The position numbers were made by a program, and so were the translations under genes. Of a DNA stretch of 64,000 nt, positions 1-7,809 are shown piece by piece; within the stretch, counting starts at the first letter, position 1, and every line of letters begins with the position of its first letter. Where the stretch lies: positions 1-64,000 of the forward strand of contig NZ_PNJG02000001.1 in assembly GCF_003226895.2 (NCBI RefSeq), in the 5' to 3' direction. Source of the stretch: Kocuria tytonis (GTDB lineage: Bacteria; Actinomycetota; Actinomycetes; Actinomycetales; Micrococcaceae). Below the pieces are notes generated by a model that worked only from the letters and a program-made list of their open reading frames with translations, was not told where the DNA came from and did not search any database.

Positions 1-211
1 CATCAAGGTGTGGTGTTCGCGTTCACTATGTGGTTGACCACCAACAACCCGTGTCACGGATCCCGGGGTTCCCGGGGTGGTGTGGCAGGGTGTGTGGTTG
101 GTAGCAGAATAAGTGTTTCCATGGTTGTCATGGGAGACCGTTGAGGTTTCCACTCGATCATCTACTGGAACCCCTGATGGTGGGGGTGTGGTGGGTGTGT
201 GGGTGGGTAGG
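1..211 (+). other. 23S-5S rRNA spacer (possibly with the last bases of 23S)
   Basis: This stretch precedes the 5S gene and is rich in G/T with short self-complementary segments, as expected of the processed spacer between 23S and 5S rRNA. The first few dozen bases may still belong to the 3' end of 23S rRNA, but I cannot fix that boundary from this window. No tRNA is visible in it and no protein-coding signal is present. Confidence 0.6.
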
Positions 212-331
212 TTTCCGGTGGTTATAGCGTGGGGGAAACGCCCGGTCCCATCCCGAACCCGGTAGCTAAGACCCGCAGCGCTGATGGTACTGCACTCGGT
301 AGGGTGTGGGAGAGTAAGTCACCGCCGGAAT
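212..331 (+). rRNA. rrf: 5S ribosomal RNA
   Basis: The 120-base segment has the 5S hallmarks: a closing stem formed by TTCCGGTGGT at the left end and ACCGCCGGAA at the right end, the internal CCCGGTCCCATCCCGAACCC block, and the conserved GGTAGCTAAG and GGTAGGGTGTGGGAGAGTA segments. It is the last gene of an rRNA operon whose 16S and 23S genes lie to the left of the window. A strong terminator hairpin starts about 17 bases downstream. Confidence 0.95.
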
Positions 332-347
332 TCACGTTGAAGGGTTG

Positions 348-376
348 AGGCCCCACACCTATTGGGTGTGGGGCCT
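348..376 (+). terminator. rRNA operon terminator
   Basis: AGGCCCCACACC (348-359) pairs perfectly with GGTGTGGGGCCT (365-376) across a 5-base loop, giving a 12-bp stem directly after the 5S gene. There is no T run after it, as is usual in high-GC actinobacteria. Confidence 0.85.
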
Positions 377-380
377 CCCC

Positions 381-852
381 GCATTTAACAAGCACAATCC
401 GCGGCGGGCCCCGCCGCACCAGCACCGGCCCGGGTGTGCCCTGGTAACGGGGACCAGTCCGCGGCGGTGTGGTTCGCGCGAGCATATTGCACACCCCTTC
501 CAGCGTCGTGCGCGGGGGTATTCCCCGCCGGCACAGAAGACACCCAAGCACCGCACCGGTACCGTGCGTGGTGGCCCATTGTGAAAACAGGGTGGGCCGC
601 AGCACACCGTGTCAGCACCGGATGTGGCAGCACACTTTCGGGGGCCAGAACCAAGCCCCCAGGGCCAGATCAGCGCCGCCGGTTCAGGCGTAGGGAGCCA
701 TGCTGCCCACGAGCGGAGGCGGCCACGCTCAAGACACCCCGGCCCCGGGTACCTAAAAGCGCCTCGTCGCTGGCCCGGGGTCGGGAGCGGGTGGGGGAAT
801 GGCTGTGGCGCGCCGTCCGAGGACGCCGCGCCACAGGCGGGTGAGGTGCGCG
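381..852. other. gene-free region after the rRNA operon
   Basis: I see no convincing gene here. The open frames on both strands lack ribosome binding sites and have low-complexity translations. The stretch holds small inverted repeats: GCGGCGG/CCGCCGC at 401-417 with a 3-base loop, and GGGGGC/GCCCCC at 640-660. A stronger hairpin at 803-836 probably ends the reverse-strand symporter gene that follows. Confidence 0.6.
803..836 (-). terminator. hairpin after the reverse-strand symporter gene
   Basis: CTGTGGCGCG (803-812) pairs perfectly with CGCGCCACAG (827-836). It lies 16 bases past the stop codon of the reverse-strand transporter gene, so a terminator is the natural reading, although no U tract follows. 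Confidence 0.6.
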
Positions 853-2064
853 TTAAGCGGCCGGCACCGAGGGGGCGTTGCGCAGCTGACCGTCCTTGCG
901 CTTCAGCATCCGATCCATCACGGCGGCGATAGCACCGTCACCGGTCACGTTGCAGGCGGTGCCGAAGGAGTCGATGGCCACGTAGGTGGCGATCATGAGA
1001 CCCACGGCGGTCTCGTCGAACCCCAGGGAGGACTGCAGGATCGCAACGGCGGCCATGATGGCGCCACCGGGCACACCGGGAGCCGCCACCATGGTGACGC
1101 CCAGGAGGAAGATGAAGCCGATGTACTGCCACGTGTTGATCGGCATCCCTGAGATCGTCATGATCGCCAGGGAGAACAGCACGATCTTCATGGTGGACCC
1201 GGACAGGTGGATGGTGGCACACAGCGGGACGGTGAACCCAGCGACCCGCTCGTCCACCCCGTTCTTCCTGGTGCATTCGAGCGTCACCGGAATGGTGGCG
1301 GCGGAGGACGCCGTGCCCAGTGCCGTGGCGTATGCCGGAAGCATGTTCTTGAGCATCGTGAACGGGTTCCGGCGGGTGACGAGGCCCGCCACGCAGTACT
1401 GGATGACCAGAATCACCACGGTCATGAGGAACGCGAGGATCACCACTCGCAGGAACGTGGAGATCACCAGCGCGATCTGGCCGTTCATGGTGAGGCTCAG
1501 GAACATGCCGAAGATGTAGACCGGCAGCAGGGGGATGATGATCTTCTCCACGATCCGCATCACGATGGTGCGCAGCTCACCGAAGCCCCGGTGCAGCGCA
1601 TCACCGTGGACGAAGGTGATTCCCACACCGATGCAGAAGGCCAGGACCAGCGCCGTCATCACGTCGAAGACCGGCGGCATCGTGATCTCGAAGTAGCCGC
1701 TCAGGGCGTGGTCCTCCGGATTCTCGAGTCCGCTGAGGGAGGCGTGCCCGCCCAGGAGCCAGGGATAGCTCGTGCGTGCCACGAGGAACGCCAGCATGCC
1801 GGCGAACACCGTGGACCCGTAGGCCAGGGCGGCGGTGACGGCGAGCCACTTCCCGGCACCGCGGCCGAGGTCCGCGATGGCCGGGGTGACGAGTCCCACG
1901 ATGATGAGAGGGATCAGAAAGCCGAGGAACTGACTGAAGATGCCGTTGAACGTCATGAACACGCGGGCCAGCCATTCCGGGAAGAACACTCCGAGGACGA
2001 CGCCCAGGACGATGGCGAGCAGCACCCGCAGCAGCAGGTTTTTGGAAAGGGATCTCAAACGCAT
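853..2064 (-). CDS. dicarboxylate/amino acid:cation symporter (DAACS family)
   Basis: A 403-residue membrane protein that probably imports an acidic or small neutral amino acid, or a dicarboxylate, with Na+ or H+. The N-terminal half has several hydrophobic helices. The centre carries GTASSAATIPVTLE, a variant of the serine-rich hairpin (usually SSSATLP) of this family, followed by the helix VPLCATIHLSGSTMKI. Length is normal for the family. The ATG start lies 5 bases after a GATAAT -10 box, so the mRNA may be leaderless. It stands alone between the rRNA operon and a divergent TPR gene. Substrate cannot be assigned from sequence; it is clearly distinct from the DctA-like protein at 20914. Confidence 0.85.
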   Translation of the reverse strand: MRLRSLSKNLLLRVLLAIVLGVVLGVFFPEWLARVFMTFNGIFSQFLGFLIPLIIVGLVTPAIADLGRGAGKWLAVTAALAYGSTVFAGMLAFLVARTSYPWLLGGHASLSGLENPEDHALSGYFEITMPPVFDVMTALVLAFCIGVGITFVHGDALHRGFGELRTIVMRIVEKIIIPLLPVYIFGMFLSLTMNGQIALVISTFLRVVILAFLMTVVILVIQYCVAGLVTRRNPFTMLKNMLPAYATALGTASSAATIPVTLECTRKNGVDERVAGFTVPLCATIHLSGSTMKIVLFSLAIMTISGMPINTWQYIGFIFLLGVTMVAAPGVPGGAIMAAVAILQSSLGFDETAVGLMIATYVAIDSFGTACNVTGDGAIAAVMDRMLKRKDGQLRNAPSVPAA

Positions 2065-2069
2065 GCTCC

Positions 2070-2088
2070 ATTATCAACCGACGTCGGT
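2070..2088 (-). promoter_or_regulatory. symporter promoter -10 with adjoining palindrome
   Basis: On the reverse strand GATAAT (2075-2070) lies 5 bases before the symporter ATG. Immediately upstream is the perfect 12-base palindrome ACCGACGTCGGT (2077-2088). It would sit between the -35 and -10 regions, where a repressor could act. The regulator is unknown. Confidence 0.5.
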
Positions 2089-2173
2089 CACGGGGCGGTG
2101 AGCCACTCCTGGAGCGCCGCGGGCCGTCACGGAGCCGGACGGTCGGGGGCGTGCGGTGCGCCCTCCCCAGCAT

Positions 2174-2203
2174 TGGGAGTCGTCCGTGCCCCGTTTGTAG
2201 AAT
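2174..2203 (+). promoter_or_regulatory. promoter of the RG-rich TPR gene block
   Basis: TTGGGA (2174-2179), an 18-base spacer and TAGAAT (2198-2203) fit a housekeeping sigma promoter. The predicted start, near 2210, leaves a leader of about 70 bases before the TTG codon at 2280. Confidence 0.5.
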
Positions 2204-2279
2204 GCTCTTCAGACCAGTGGGCCACGCAGTGTGCGGGGCCCATCGCACCATGGCCCAGGGCCGCAGTAGGAGACACCCC

Positions 2280-4463
2280 TTGAACGAATCTGAACAGCAC
2301 GGGTCCCGCGATCACTCGGACCGTCGGCGCGGCGGCGCTGACCGCAGCAGCCGGGGTGGTCGGGACGATCGCGGTGGTTCACGGGGTGGCGGCGATCGGT
2401 CGTACTCCCGCGGTGGCGGGGGATCCCGCGACGGCGGTTCCGGTGGCTACCGGGGCGGTTCGGCAGGGGGACGGGACCACAGGGATCGTGACGGGCGCAC
2501 GGAGCAGTCCCGTGGCGGGGATCGTGACCGACGCGGGGGTGGTTTCGACGCTGCCCGTGATGACCGCCGGCGCAACGAGAACCGGGGTGACCGCACGGAA
2601 TATCGTGGCCGCGACGATCGTCGGGACGACCGTGGTTCGCGGGGCCGTGACGACGAGGCGGGCCGTGGCGGTGACCGCGGCGGCTACCGGGGCCGTGACG
2701 AGCGCCGCGGGGGTGGTTTCGACGGCCGGCGGGACGAACGGCGTCGTGATGACCGCGGCGGGTTCCGCCGCGGCGGTGACGACCGGCGCGACGACTCCCG
2801 CGACGGCTACCGGGGCCGCGATGACCGGCGGTCGGGAAGCGGGTACGGCCAGGACGGCGGGGGTCGGTCCTACGGTTCCCGCGGGGACGACCGCCGGGAC
2901 TCGTCCGGGGGCGAGGACCGGAACCGTTCCCGCGCCGGTGAAGGCGGTTACCGGGGGCGCTACGACGACCGCCGGGACCAGCGCGGGGGTGGACGCGATC
3001 AGCGCCCCTCCGGCGGATACGGGCGCTCCGACGGGCGCGGTGAGCGCCCCGGGCGCTTCGACGACGCCGGCCGGGGTCACGGCGACCGTGCCGGCGCCCG
3101 CGAGTTCCGCGGGGGTGGCCGGGGCGGTGACAACGAACGCGGGCGTCCCGACCGCTCCGCAGATCGCCGCGGCGGCCGCCCGGACCGCCGGGACAACGGC
3201 GGCCCGGACCGCTCGGGCTTCACCCGCCGCGAGGACCGTGGTCGGGAACGCGCCGGCGAGCGCCGCTCGGACTACGGCGTCCGCGATCGTGGCGATCGCC
3301 GCGGCGGCCACGACGACGCGCGCCCCCGTTTCATCGCCCCGGAGATCGACCAGGACGTCACAGGTCGCGAGCTCGACCGTACGATGCACCACGAGTTGAA
3401 GGCTCTGGAACCGGGCAATGCGGAGCGTGTCTCGCAGCACCTGGTGATGGCCGCACGGTACCTGGACGACGATCCCGAGTTCGCACTGGAGCACGCCAAC
3501 GCGGCCGTCCGCAAGGCGGGACGCATCAGTGTGGTGCGCGAGGCCGCGGGCGTGGCCGCGTACGCCGCGGGCGACTACGCCCTGGCCCTGAAAGAGCTGC
3601 GCACCCATCGCCGCATCTCCGGGTCCCAGGAGCACCTGCCCCTCATGGTGGACTGCCAGCGGGCACTGGGCCGGGCCGACAAGGCCATGGAAGAGGCCAC
3701 GTCCGATGCCGCGGCTGCCCTGGACGCGGAGGGCAGGGCAGAGCTCGCCATGGTCGTGTCCGGGATCCACGCGGACGCGGGCGAGCACGACGCCGCTCTG
3801 GCGGCCCTGGAGATCCCGCAGCTCGACAAGAACCGCGGGTTCGTCTACAGCCCCAAGCTGTTCCGGGCCTACGCAGAGGCCCTGCGCGCGGTGGGGCGTG
3901 ACAAGGAGTCGACGACCTGGGAGCGGCAGGCCGTCGTTGCTGAGGCGGCCATGGGCCTGGGCCAGTTCTCGGAACCGGAGATCGTGGACCTCGGTGACGA
4001 TCTGGACGAGGACGAGGCGCGGCGCACCGTTCGCGAGGTGCAGCGGCGACACAGCGCGGAGCGCCCGGGAGACTCCGGAGAGACGGGCCCCGGAGAAACC
4101 GTTTCCGGGGAGCAGAAGCCCTCCGACGCGGAGGGCGCAGAGACGACGCAGACGTCCGCCGGGGCGCAGCCCGTCGAGGGCTCCCCGTCGGCGGCGGAGC
4201 CCGCCGACGCCGAGGCCCTGGGCCACGCGGATCTCGCGGGGGAGGTGTCCCCGTCCGAACTTCCCGGCGGGGACTCCGCCGCCGTGTCCCACACCGCCGC
4301 GGATGACGACTCGATTGCCGCGGGCACGTCCGCACCCGCTGTGGGAGGCTCCGGCGAAGAGACCGTGCGCCCGGCAGAGGATGCACCCGTGGCGCCCCCC
4401 ACGGAGGACTCGGACGGTGCCGCGGACTCCGGTGCCGCAGACCCCGAGCGCCGCGATGACTGA
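2280..4463 (+). CDS. RG-rich disordered TPR-like protein (Rv1691-type position)
   Basis: A 727-residue protein of unknown function. Residues 1 to about 348 are almost only Arg, Gly, Asp and Ser in RGG/RDD/GGYRGR-like repeats, which suggests an intrinsically disordered, RNA-binding-like segment. Residues about 349-585 form a helical, TPR-like domain (for example LVMAARYLDDDPEFALEHAN). The tail is acidic and rich in Glu, Pro and Ala. I chose the TTG at 2280 because AGGAG (2268-2272) lies 7 bases before it; an ATG at 2250 lacks such a site. The stop overlaps the next start (ATGACTGA). A TPR gene sits at this place, before a phosphatase and tlyA, in Mycobacterium; the long RG segment is the odd part. 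Confidence 0.8.
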   Translation: MNESEQHGSRDHSDRRRGGADRSSRGGRDDRGGSRGGGDRSYSRGGGGSRDGGSGGYRGGSAGGRDHRDRDGRTEQSRGGDRDRRGGGFDAARDDRRRNENRGDRTEYRGRDDRRDDRGSRGRDDEAGRGGDRGGYRGRDERRGGGFDGRRDERRRDDRGGFRRGGDDRRDDSRDGYRGRDDRRSGSGYGQDGGGRSYGSRGDDRRDSSGGEDRNRSRAGEGGYRGRYDDRRDQRGGGRDQRPSGGYGRSDGRGERPGRFDDAGRGHGDRAGAREFRGGGRGGDNERGRPDRSADRRGGRPDRRDNGGPDRSGFTRREDRGRERAGERRSDYGVRDRGDRRGGHDDARPRFIAPEIDQDVTGRELDRTMHHELKALEPGNAERVSQHLVMAARYLDDDPEFALEHANAAVRKAGRISVVREAAGVAAYAAGDYALALKELRTHRRISGSQEHLPLMVDCQRALGRADKAMEEATSDAAAALDAEGRAELAMVVSGIHADAGEHDAALAALEIPQLDKNRGFVYSPKLFRAYAEALRAVGRDKESTTWERQAVVAEAAMGLGQFSEPEIVDLGDDLDEDEARRTVREVQRRHSAERPGDSGETGPGETVSGEQKPSDAEGAETTQTSAGAQPVEGSPSAAEPADAEALGHADLAGEVSPSELPGGDSAAVSHTAADDDSIAAGTSAPAVGGSGEETVRPAEDAPVAPPTEDSDGAADSGAADPERRDD

Positions 4464-5490
4464 CGCGGCGGGGCGGCTCCCGTGTGAGGGCGAACCGCTC
4501 GTCGGACGCTTCGACGCCCTGCTGTGCGATCTCGACGGGGTGGTCTACGCCGGGCCCCACGCGATCGACGGCGCCCCGGAGACCCTGGAGCGCGTCCGGA
4601 GCGCCGGGTGCGCCGTGATGTACGTGACGAACAACGCCTCCCGGCCCCCGGCGGCCGTGGCCGAGCACATCACGTCCCTGGGGGCGCCCACCGCGGTGGA
4701 GCAGGTGGTCAGCTCAGCCCAGGCGGCGGCCGCACTGCTCGCGGATCGGCTCACGCCAGGCAGTCCCGTGCTGATCACGGGGTCCGCGGCACTCGCGGAC
4801 GAGGTCCGCGCCGTCGGGCTCGTGCCGGTGCGCTCGCAGGACGAGGGACCCGTGGCCGTGGCCCAGGGCTTCGACCCGCACCTTGGCTGGGAGCAGCTGG
4901 CGGAAGCCGCGTTCACCCTCGCGGACGACTCCGTGCTGTGGTGCGCCACCAACACGGACCGCACGATCCCCAGGGAACGGGGCATCGCACCCGGCAACGG
5001 GACCCTGGTGGCGGCGGTCGCCGCGGCGTCGGGCAGGGAGCCACTCGTGGCGGGCAAACCCGAGGCGCCGATCTTCCGCGAGGCGGCCGACCGGGTGGGC
5101 GCCACGCGCCCCGCGGTGGTGGGGGACCGTCTGGACACCGACATCCTCGGGGCGCACAACGCGGGCATGGAGAGTGTCCACGTGCTCACCGGGGTGGACT
5201 CCGCAGCCGCCGCACTGGCGGCCTGCTCGTCCCAGCGGCCCAGCTACCTGCTGGGCACGCTGCGTGAGCTGTTCGAGCCGTATCCCGCCGTTGCAGTGGC
5301 GGGTGAGGGAGATCGGATGCGCGCCATGTGCCGGCAGGCTCGCGCGGAGGTGGCGGGCGACGTCGTGACGGTCACGGCACCCCACGACGACCTCGACGGG
5401 TGGCGCGCGGCATGCGCCGCCTGGTGGGCGGCGCGGCCCGGTGCGTTCGTGGCCACCGATCCCGAGGTGCACTGGGAGGACCCGGCATGA
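4456..5490 (+). CDS. HAD-superfamily phosphatase (NagD-like)
   Basis: A 344-residue HAD hydrolase, probably a cytosolic phosphatase acting on a small phosphorylated metabolite. Motif I is LLCDLDGVVYAG, with the nucleophile and acid/base Asp pair; motif II is TNNAS; motif III is the Lys in AGKPEAPIF; motif IV is VVGDRLDTDILGAHNAG. The large C2-type cap between motifs II and III is typical of the NagD/4-nitrophenylphosphatase group. The ATG overlaps the upstream stop by 8 bases, so translation is probably coupled. The last 80 or so residues after the HAD core are an extension of unknown role. The position matches Rv1692 of M. tuberculosis, where a glycerol-phosphate phosphatase role has been reported; whether that holds here is inference. 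Confidence 0.88.
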   Translation: MTDAAGRLPCEGEPLVGRFDALLCDLDGVVYAGPHAIDGAPETLERVRSAGCAVMYVTNNASRPPAAVAEHITSLGAPTAVEQVVSSAQAAAALLADRLTPGSPVLITGSAALADEVRAVGLVPVRSQDEGPVAVAQGFDPHLGWEQLAEAAFTLADDSVLWCATNTDRTIPRERGIAPGNGTLVAAVAAASGREPLVAGKPEAPIFREAADRVGATRPAVVGDRLDTDILGAHNAGMESVHVLTGVDSAAAALAACSSQRPSYLLGTLRELFEPYPAVAVAGEGDRMRAMCRQARAEVAGDVVTVTAPHDDLDGWRAACAAWWAARPGAFVATDPEVHWEDPA

Positions 5491-5891
5491 GCGAGGACCC
5501 CGGGGGTTCGGCCCCGCGGCCGCCGCGCACCGGTCTCGATGCCGTGGACCGGGTGCTCGCGCGTGCGAGCGGGATCGCGCGGCTGCCGGTGACCGAGCGC
5601 GCGGCGGCCTACGACAGCCTGCACGGGGAGCTCGAGCGGATCCTCGCGGCGGACCCGGCGTCCCTTCCCACCGGGTTGAGCGGTCCGCCGGGATCCAACG
5701 AGAGTGTTCCGGTTCCCGGCGGCGGTCGCGGCGGCGCCGACGACGTCCCGCGCACGACGGGGGGTGTCTCCCACACGGGCGGTGCTTCCCACACGGGCGG
5801 CGACGCCCCGGACCCTGCCGAGGGCCCCGAGGGCGGGTCCGCTGCGGCGCGCCCGAGCGCCTGCGGTGACGACGCGGCGTCGTGCCGGTGA
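5487..5891 (+). CDS. small conserved protein of unknown function (Rv1693-like position)
   Basis: A 134-residue protein whose ATG overlaps the phosphatase stop as ATGA and whose TGA overlaps the tlyA start as GTGA, so it is very probably translated. Residues about 15-52 (LDAVDRVLARASGIARLPVT and onward) look helical and conserved; the rest is a Gly/Pro/Ser-rich tail with a short repeat, GVSHTGG then ASHTGG. Mycobacterium also has a very small gene between the phosphatase and tlyA. No catalytic motif is seen. It may be a partner of TlyA or of the phosphatase, but that rests on position only. Confidence 0.7.
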   Translation: MSEDPGGSAPRPPRTGLDAVDRVLARASGIARLPVTERAAAYDSLHGELERILAADPASLPTGLSGPPGSNESVPVPGGGRGGADDVPRTTGGVSHTGGASHTGGDAPDPAEGPEGGSAAARPSACGDDAASCR

Positions 5892-6655
5892 GCGCGCGAC
5901 TGGACCGGGTGCTCACCGACCGGGGACTGGCCCGCTCGCGGACCACCGCGGCGGGGTGGATCAGGGCTGGGCGGGTCAGCGTCAACGGCGAGGTGGTCCG
6001 CAAACCGTCCGCTCCTGTGGCGGACCAGGACGAGGTGGTCGTGGCGCCGTCCGAGGGGGACGAGTACGTCAGCCGCGCGGGCCACAAGCTGGCGGGTGCT
6101 CTCGCGTGCTTCCCGGACGTGGACCCCCGGGGCAGGCGTTGTCTCGACGCCGGAGCCTCCACCGGCGGGTTCACGGACGTGCTGCTGCGCCGAGGAGCGC
6201 GCGAGGTGGTGGCCGTGGACGTGGGCCACGACCAGCTCGTGGCCGAGCTGCGGGCGGATCCGCGCGTGCGGGTCCACGAGGGGCTCAACGTGCGCCACAT
6301 GGCCCCCGAGGACATCGGGGGTCCCGCGCAGCTCACGGTGTGCGACCTCTCGTTCATCTCCCTCACGCTCGTGATCCCGGCGCTCGCCGCGGCCACGGTG
6401 GCGGGAGGTGACCTGCTGCTCATGGTCAAACCCCAGTTCGAGGTGGGGGTCCACAACCTGTCCCGCACGGGGGTCGTCACGTCGGAGACGGCCCGCGCGG
6501 CGGCGGTGCAGCGCGTGGTGCACTGCGCGGGCGAGGCCGGCCTGGACGTTCTCGGGACCGCGACGAGTCCGCTGCCGGGGCAGGACGGCAACGTGGAGTT
6601 CTTCGTGCGGTGCCGTCGCGCAGCGGCCGGTGCCCGGGTCGGTGCGCTCGCGTAG
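5888..6655 (+). CDS. tlyA: rRNA 2'-O-methyltransferase TlyA
   Basis: TlyA methylates the ribose of one cytidine in 16S and one in 23S rRNA in actinobacteria, and its loss gives capreomycin resistance. Residues 1-60 are an S4 RNA-binding domain (RLDRVLTDRGLARSR). Then comes an FtsJ-like Rossmann domain: SAM loop DAGASTGGFTDVLLRRGA, acidic strand VVAVDVGHDQL, CDLSFIS, and MVKPQFEVG. Length (255 aa) is normal. GTG 5888 makes a GTGA overlap with the upstream stop and gives the family's usual short N-terminus; GTG 5882 is an in-frame alternative. It sits in the same order before NAD kinase and recN as in Mycobacterium. Confidence 0.95.
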   Translation: MSARLDRVLTDRGLARSRTTAAGWIRAGRVSVNGEVVRKPSAPVADQDEVVVAPSEGDEYVSRAGHKLAGALACFPDVDPRGRRCLDAGASTGGFTDVLLRRGAREVVAVDVGHDQLVAELRADPRVRVHEGLNVRHMAPEDIGGPAQLTVCDLSFISLTLVIPALAAATVAGGDLLLMVKPQFEVGVHNLSRTGVVTSETARAAAVQRVVHCAGEAGLDVLGTATSPLPGQDGNVEFFVRCRRAAAGARVGALA

Positions 6656-6711
6656 TGTGGTCGGAGTCAGCCCGCCGTGGGAGTCGATCGCAGGAGGATG
6701 GTCTGCAGGAC

Positions 6712-7809
6712 GTGAGCCGCAAAATCTTGGTGATGACGCACACGGGACGGCGCGAGGCCATGGCCGCCGCGCGCCAGTCGTGCGAGCAGCTGCACACCGC
6801 AGGACTCGTCCCGGTGCTGTCACGCCCGGACCTCGAGGCCCTGTGCGCCGACGGACTGGACATGCCCCCCGTGCAGATCCTCGAGGAGGAGGTGGCGCTG
6901 CGGGAGATCGAGATCGTCATGGTGCTCGGCGGCGACGGCTCCATCCTGCGCGCCGCCGAACTGGTCCGCGGGGTGGACACGCCCCTGCTGGGCGTCAACC
7001 TGGGGCACGTGGGCTTTCTCGCGGAGTCCGAGCGGTCCGGGCTCAGCGAAACGGTGGAAGCCATCGTGGACGGGCGCTACACCGTGGAACGCCGCATGGC
7101 ACTGGACGTGACCGTCTGGGAGCACCGCCGCCAGGTCCTGCACACGTGGGCGCTGAACGAGGCGTCGGTGGAGAAGGGCGACCGCGAGAAGATGATCGAG
7201 GTGGTCACGGAGGTGGACCGCCGCCCCCTGTCCACGTTCGGGTGCGACGGCGTGGTCATGGCCACGCCCACGGGGTCCACCGCCTATGCGTTCTCCGCGG
7301 GAGGCCCGGTGGTGTGGCCGGAGGTCGAGGCGCTGCTCATGGTGCCCCTGTCCGCGCACGCCCTGTTCTCCCGCCCGCTGGTGATCTCACCGCGTTCGAT
7401 GATGGCCGTGGAGGTCCTCACACGCACGGACGCCCGCGGGGTGCTGTGGTGCGACGGTCGCCGCACCGTGGACCTGCCCCCCGGTTCCCGGATCGAGGTG
7501 CGGCGTTCCGAGAACTCCGTGAACCTGGCGCGCATGCACGCCACCCCGTTCTCCGAACGGCTCGTCAAGAAGTTCGAGCTGCCCATTGCCGGGTGGCGGG
7601 GACCCATGCCCAGCGAACAGGTGGAGGCGATGACCAGCGCTCTGCCCCTGAGGCAGCCCACCACCAAGGTGGCGCAGGACCAGGCCCACCCCAAGCTCTC
7701 GGTGGGCCGCGAGATCCCGCACCACGGCGCGGACGACGGCGCCCCCCGCACGGATGCCGCGGACCACGCCGGCCACCCGGACCACGAGAACGGGGCGGTC
7801 CGCCCATGA
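6712..7809 (+). CDS. nadK: NAD kinase
   Basis: It phosphorylates NAD to NADP in the cytosol. The GGDGS motif (VMVLGGDGSILRAAE), NEASVEKGDREKM and TPTGSTAYAFSAGGPVVWPE are diagnostic. The catalytic core ends near residue 300. A further 65 or so residues rich in His, Asp and Pro form an extension not needed for the fold. GTG 6712 is the likely start, because the protein then begins with the strand SRKILVMTHTGR; the Shine-Dalgarno-like CAGGAGG at 6691 is rather far from it. The stop overlaps the recN ATG (ATGA). Confidence 0.95.
   Translation: MSRKILVMTHTGRREAMAAARQSCEQLHTAGLVPVLSRPDLEALCADGLDMPPVQILEEEVALREIEIVMVLGGDGSILRAAELVRGVDTPLLGVNLGHVGFLAESERSGLSETVEAIVDGRYTVERRMALDVTVWEHRRQVLHTWALNEASVEKGDREKMIEVVTEVDRRPLSTFGCDGVVMATPTGSTAYAFSAGGPVVWPEVEALLMVPLSAHALFSRPLVISPRSMMAVEVLTRTDARGVLWCDGRRTVDLPPGSRIEVRRSENSVNLARMHATPFSERLVKKFELPIAGWRGPMPSEQVEAMTSALPLRQPTTKVAQDQAHPKLSVGREIPHHGADDGAPRTDAADHAGHPDHENGAVRP

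Noticed and set aside
222-932. Several open frames in and after the 5S gene, on both strands
   Set aside because: They overlap the 5S rRNA or its terminator, lack ribosome sites, and translate to Arg/Pro/Gly-rich noise.
2280-3330. Tandem DNA repeat or recombination hotspot in the RG-rich region
   Set aside because: The repetition is in amino-acid composition, not exact DNA units; I find no long perfect tandem unit or CRISPR-like spacing.
2379-4292. Long reverse-strand open frame opposite the RG-rich TPR gene (637 codons)
   Set aside because: Its translation is Ala/Val/Thr/Pro low complexity, produced by the GC-biased codons of the forward gene. It has no ribosome site and no recognisable domain.
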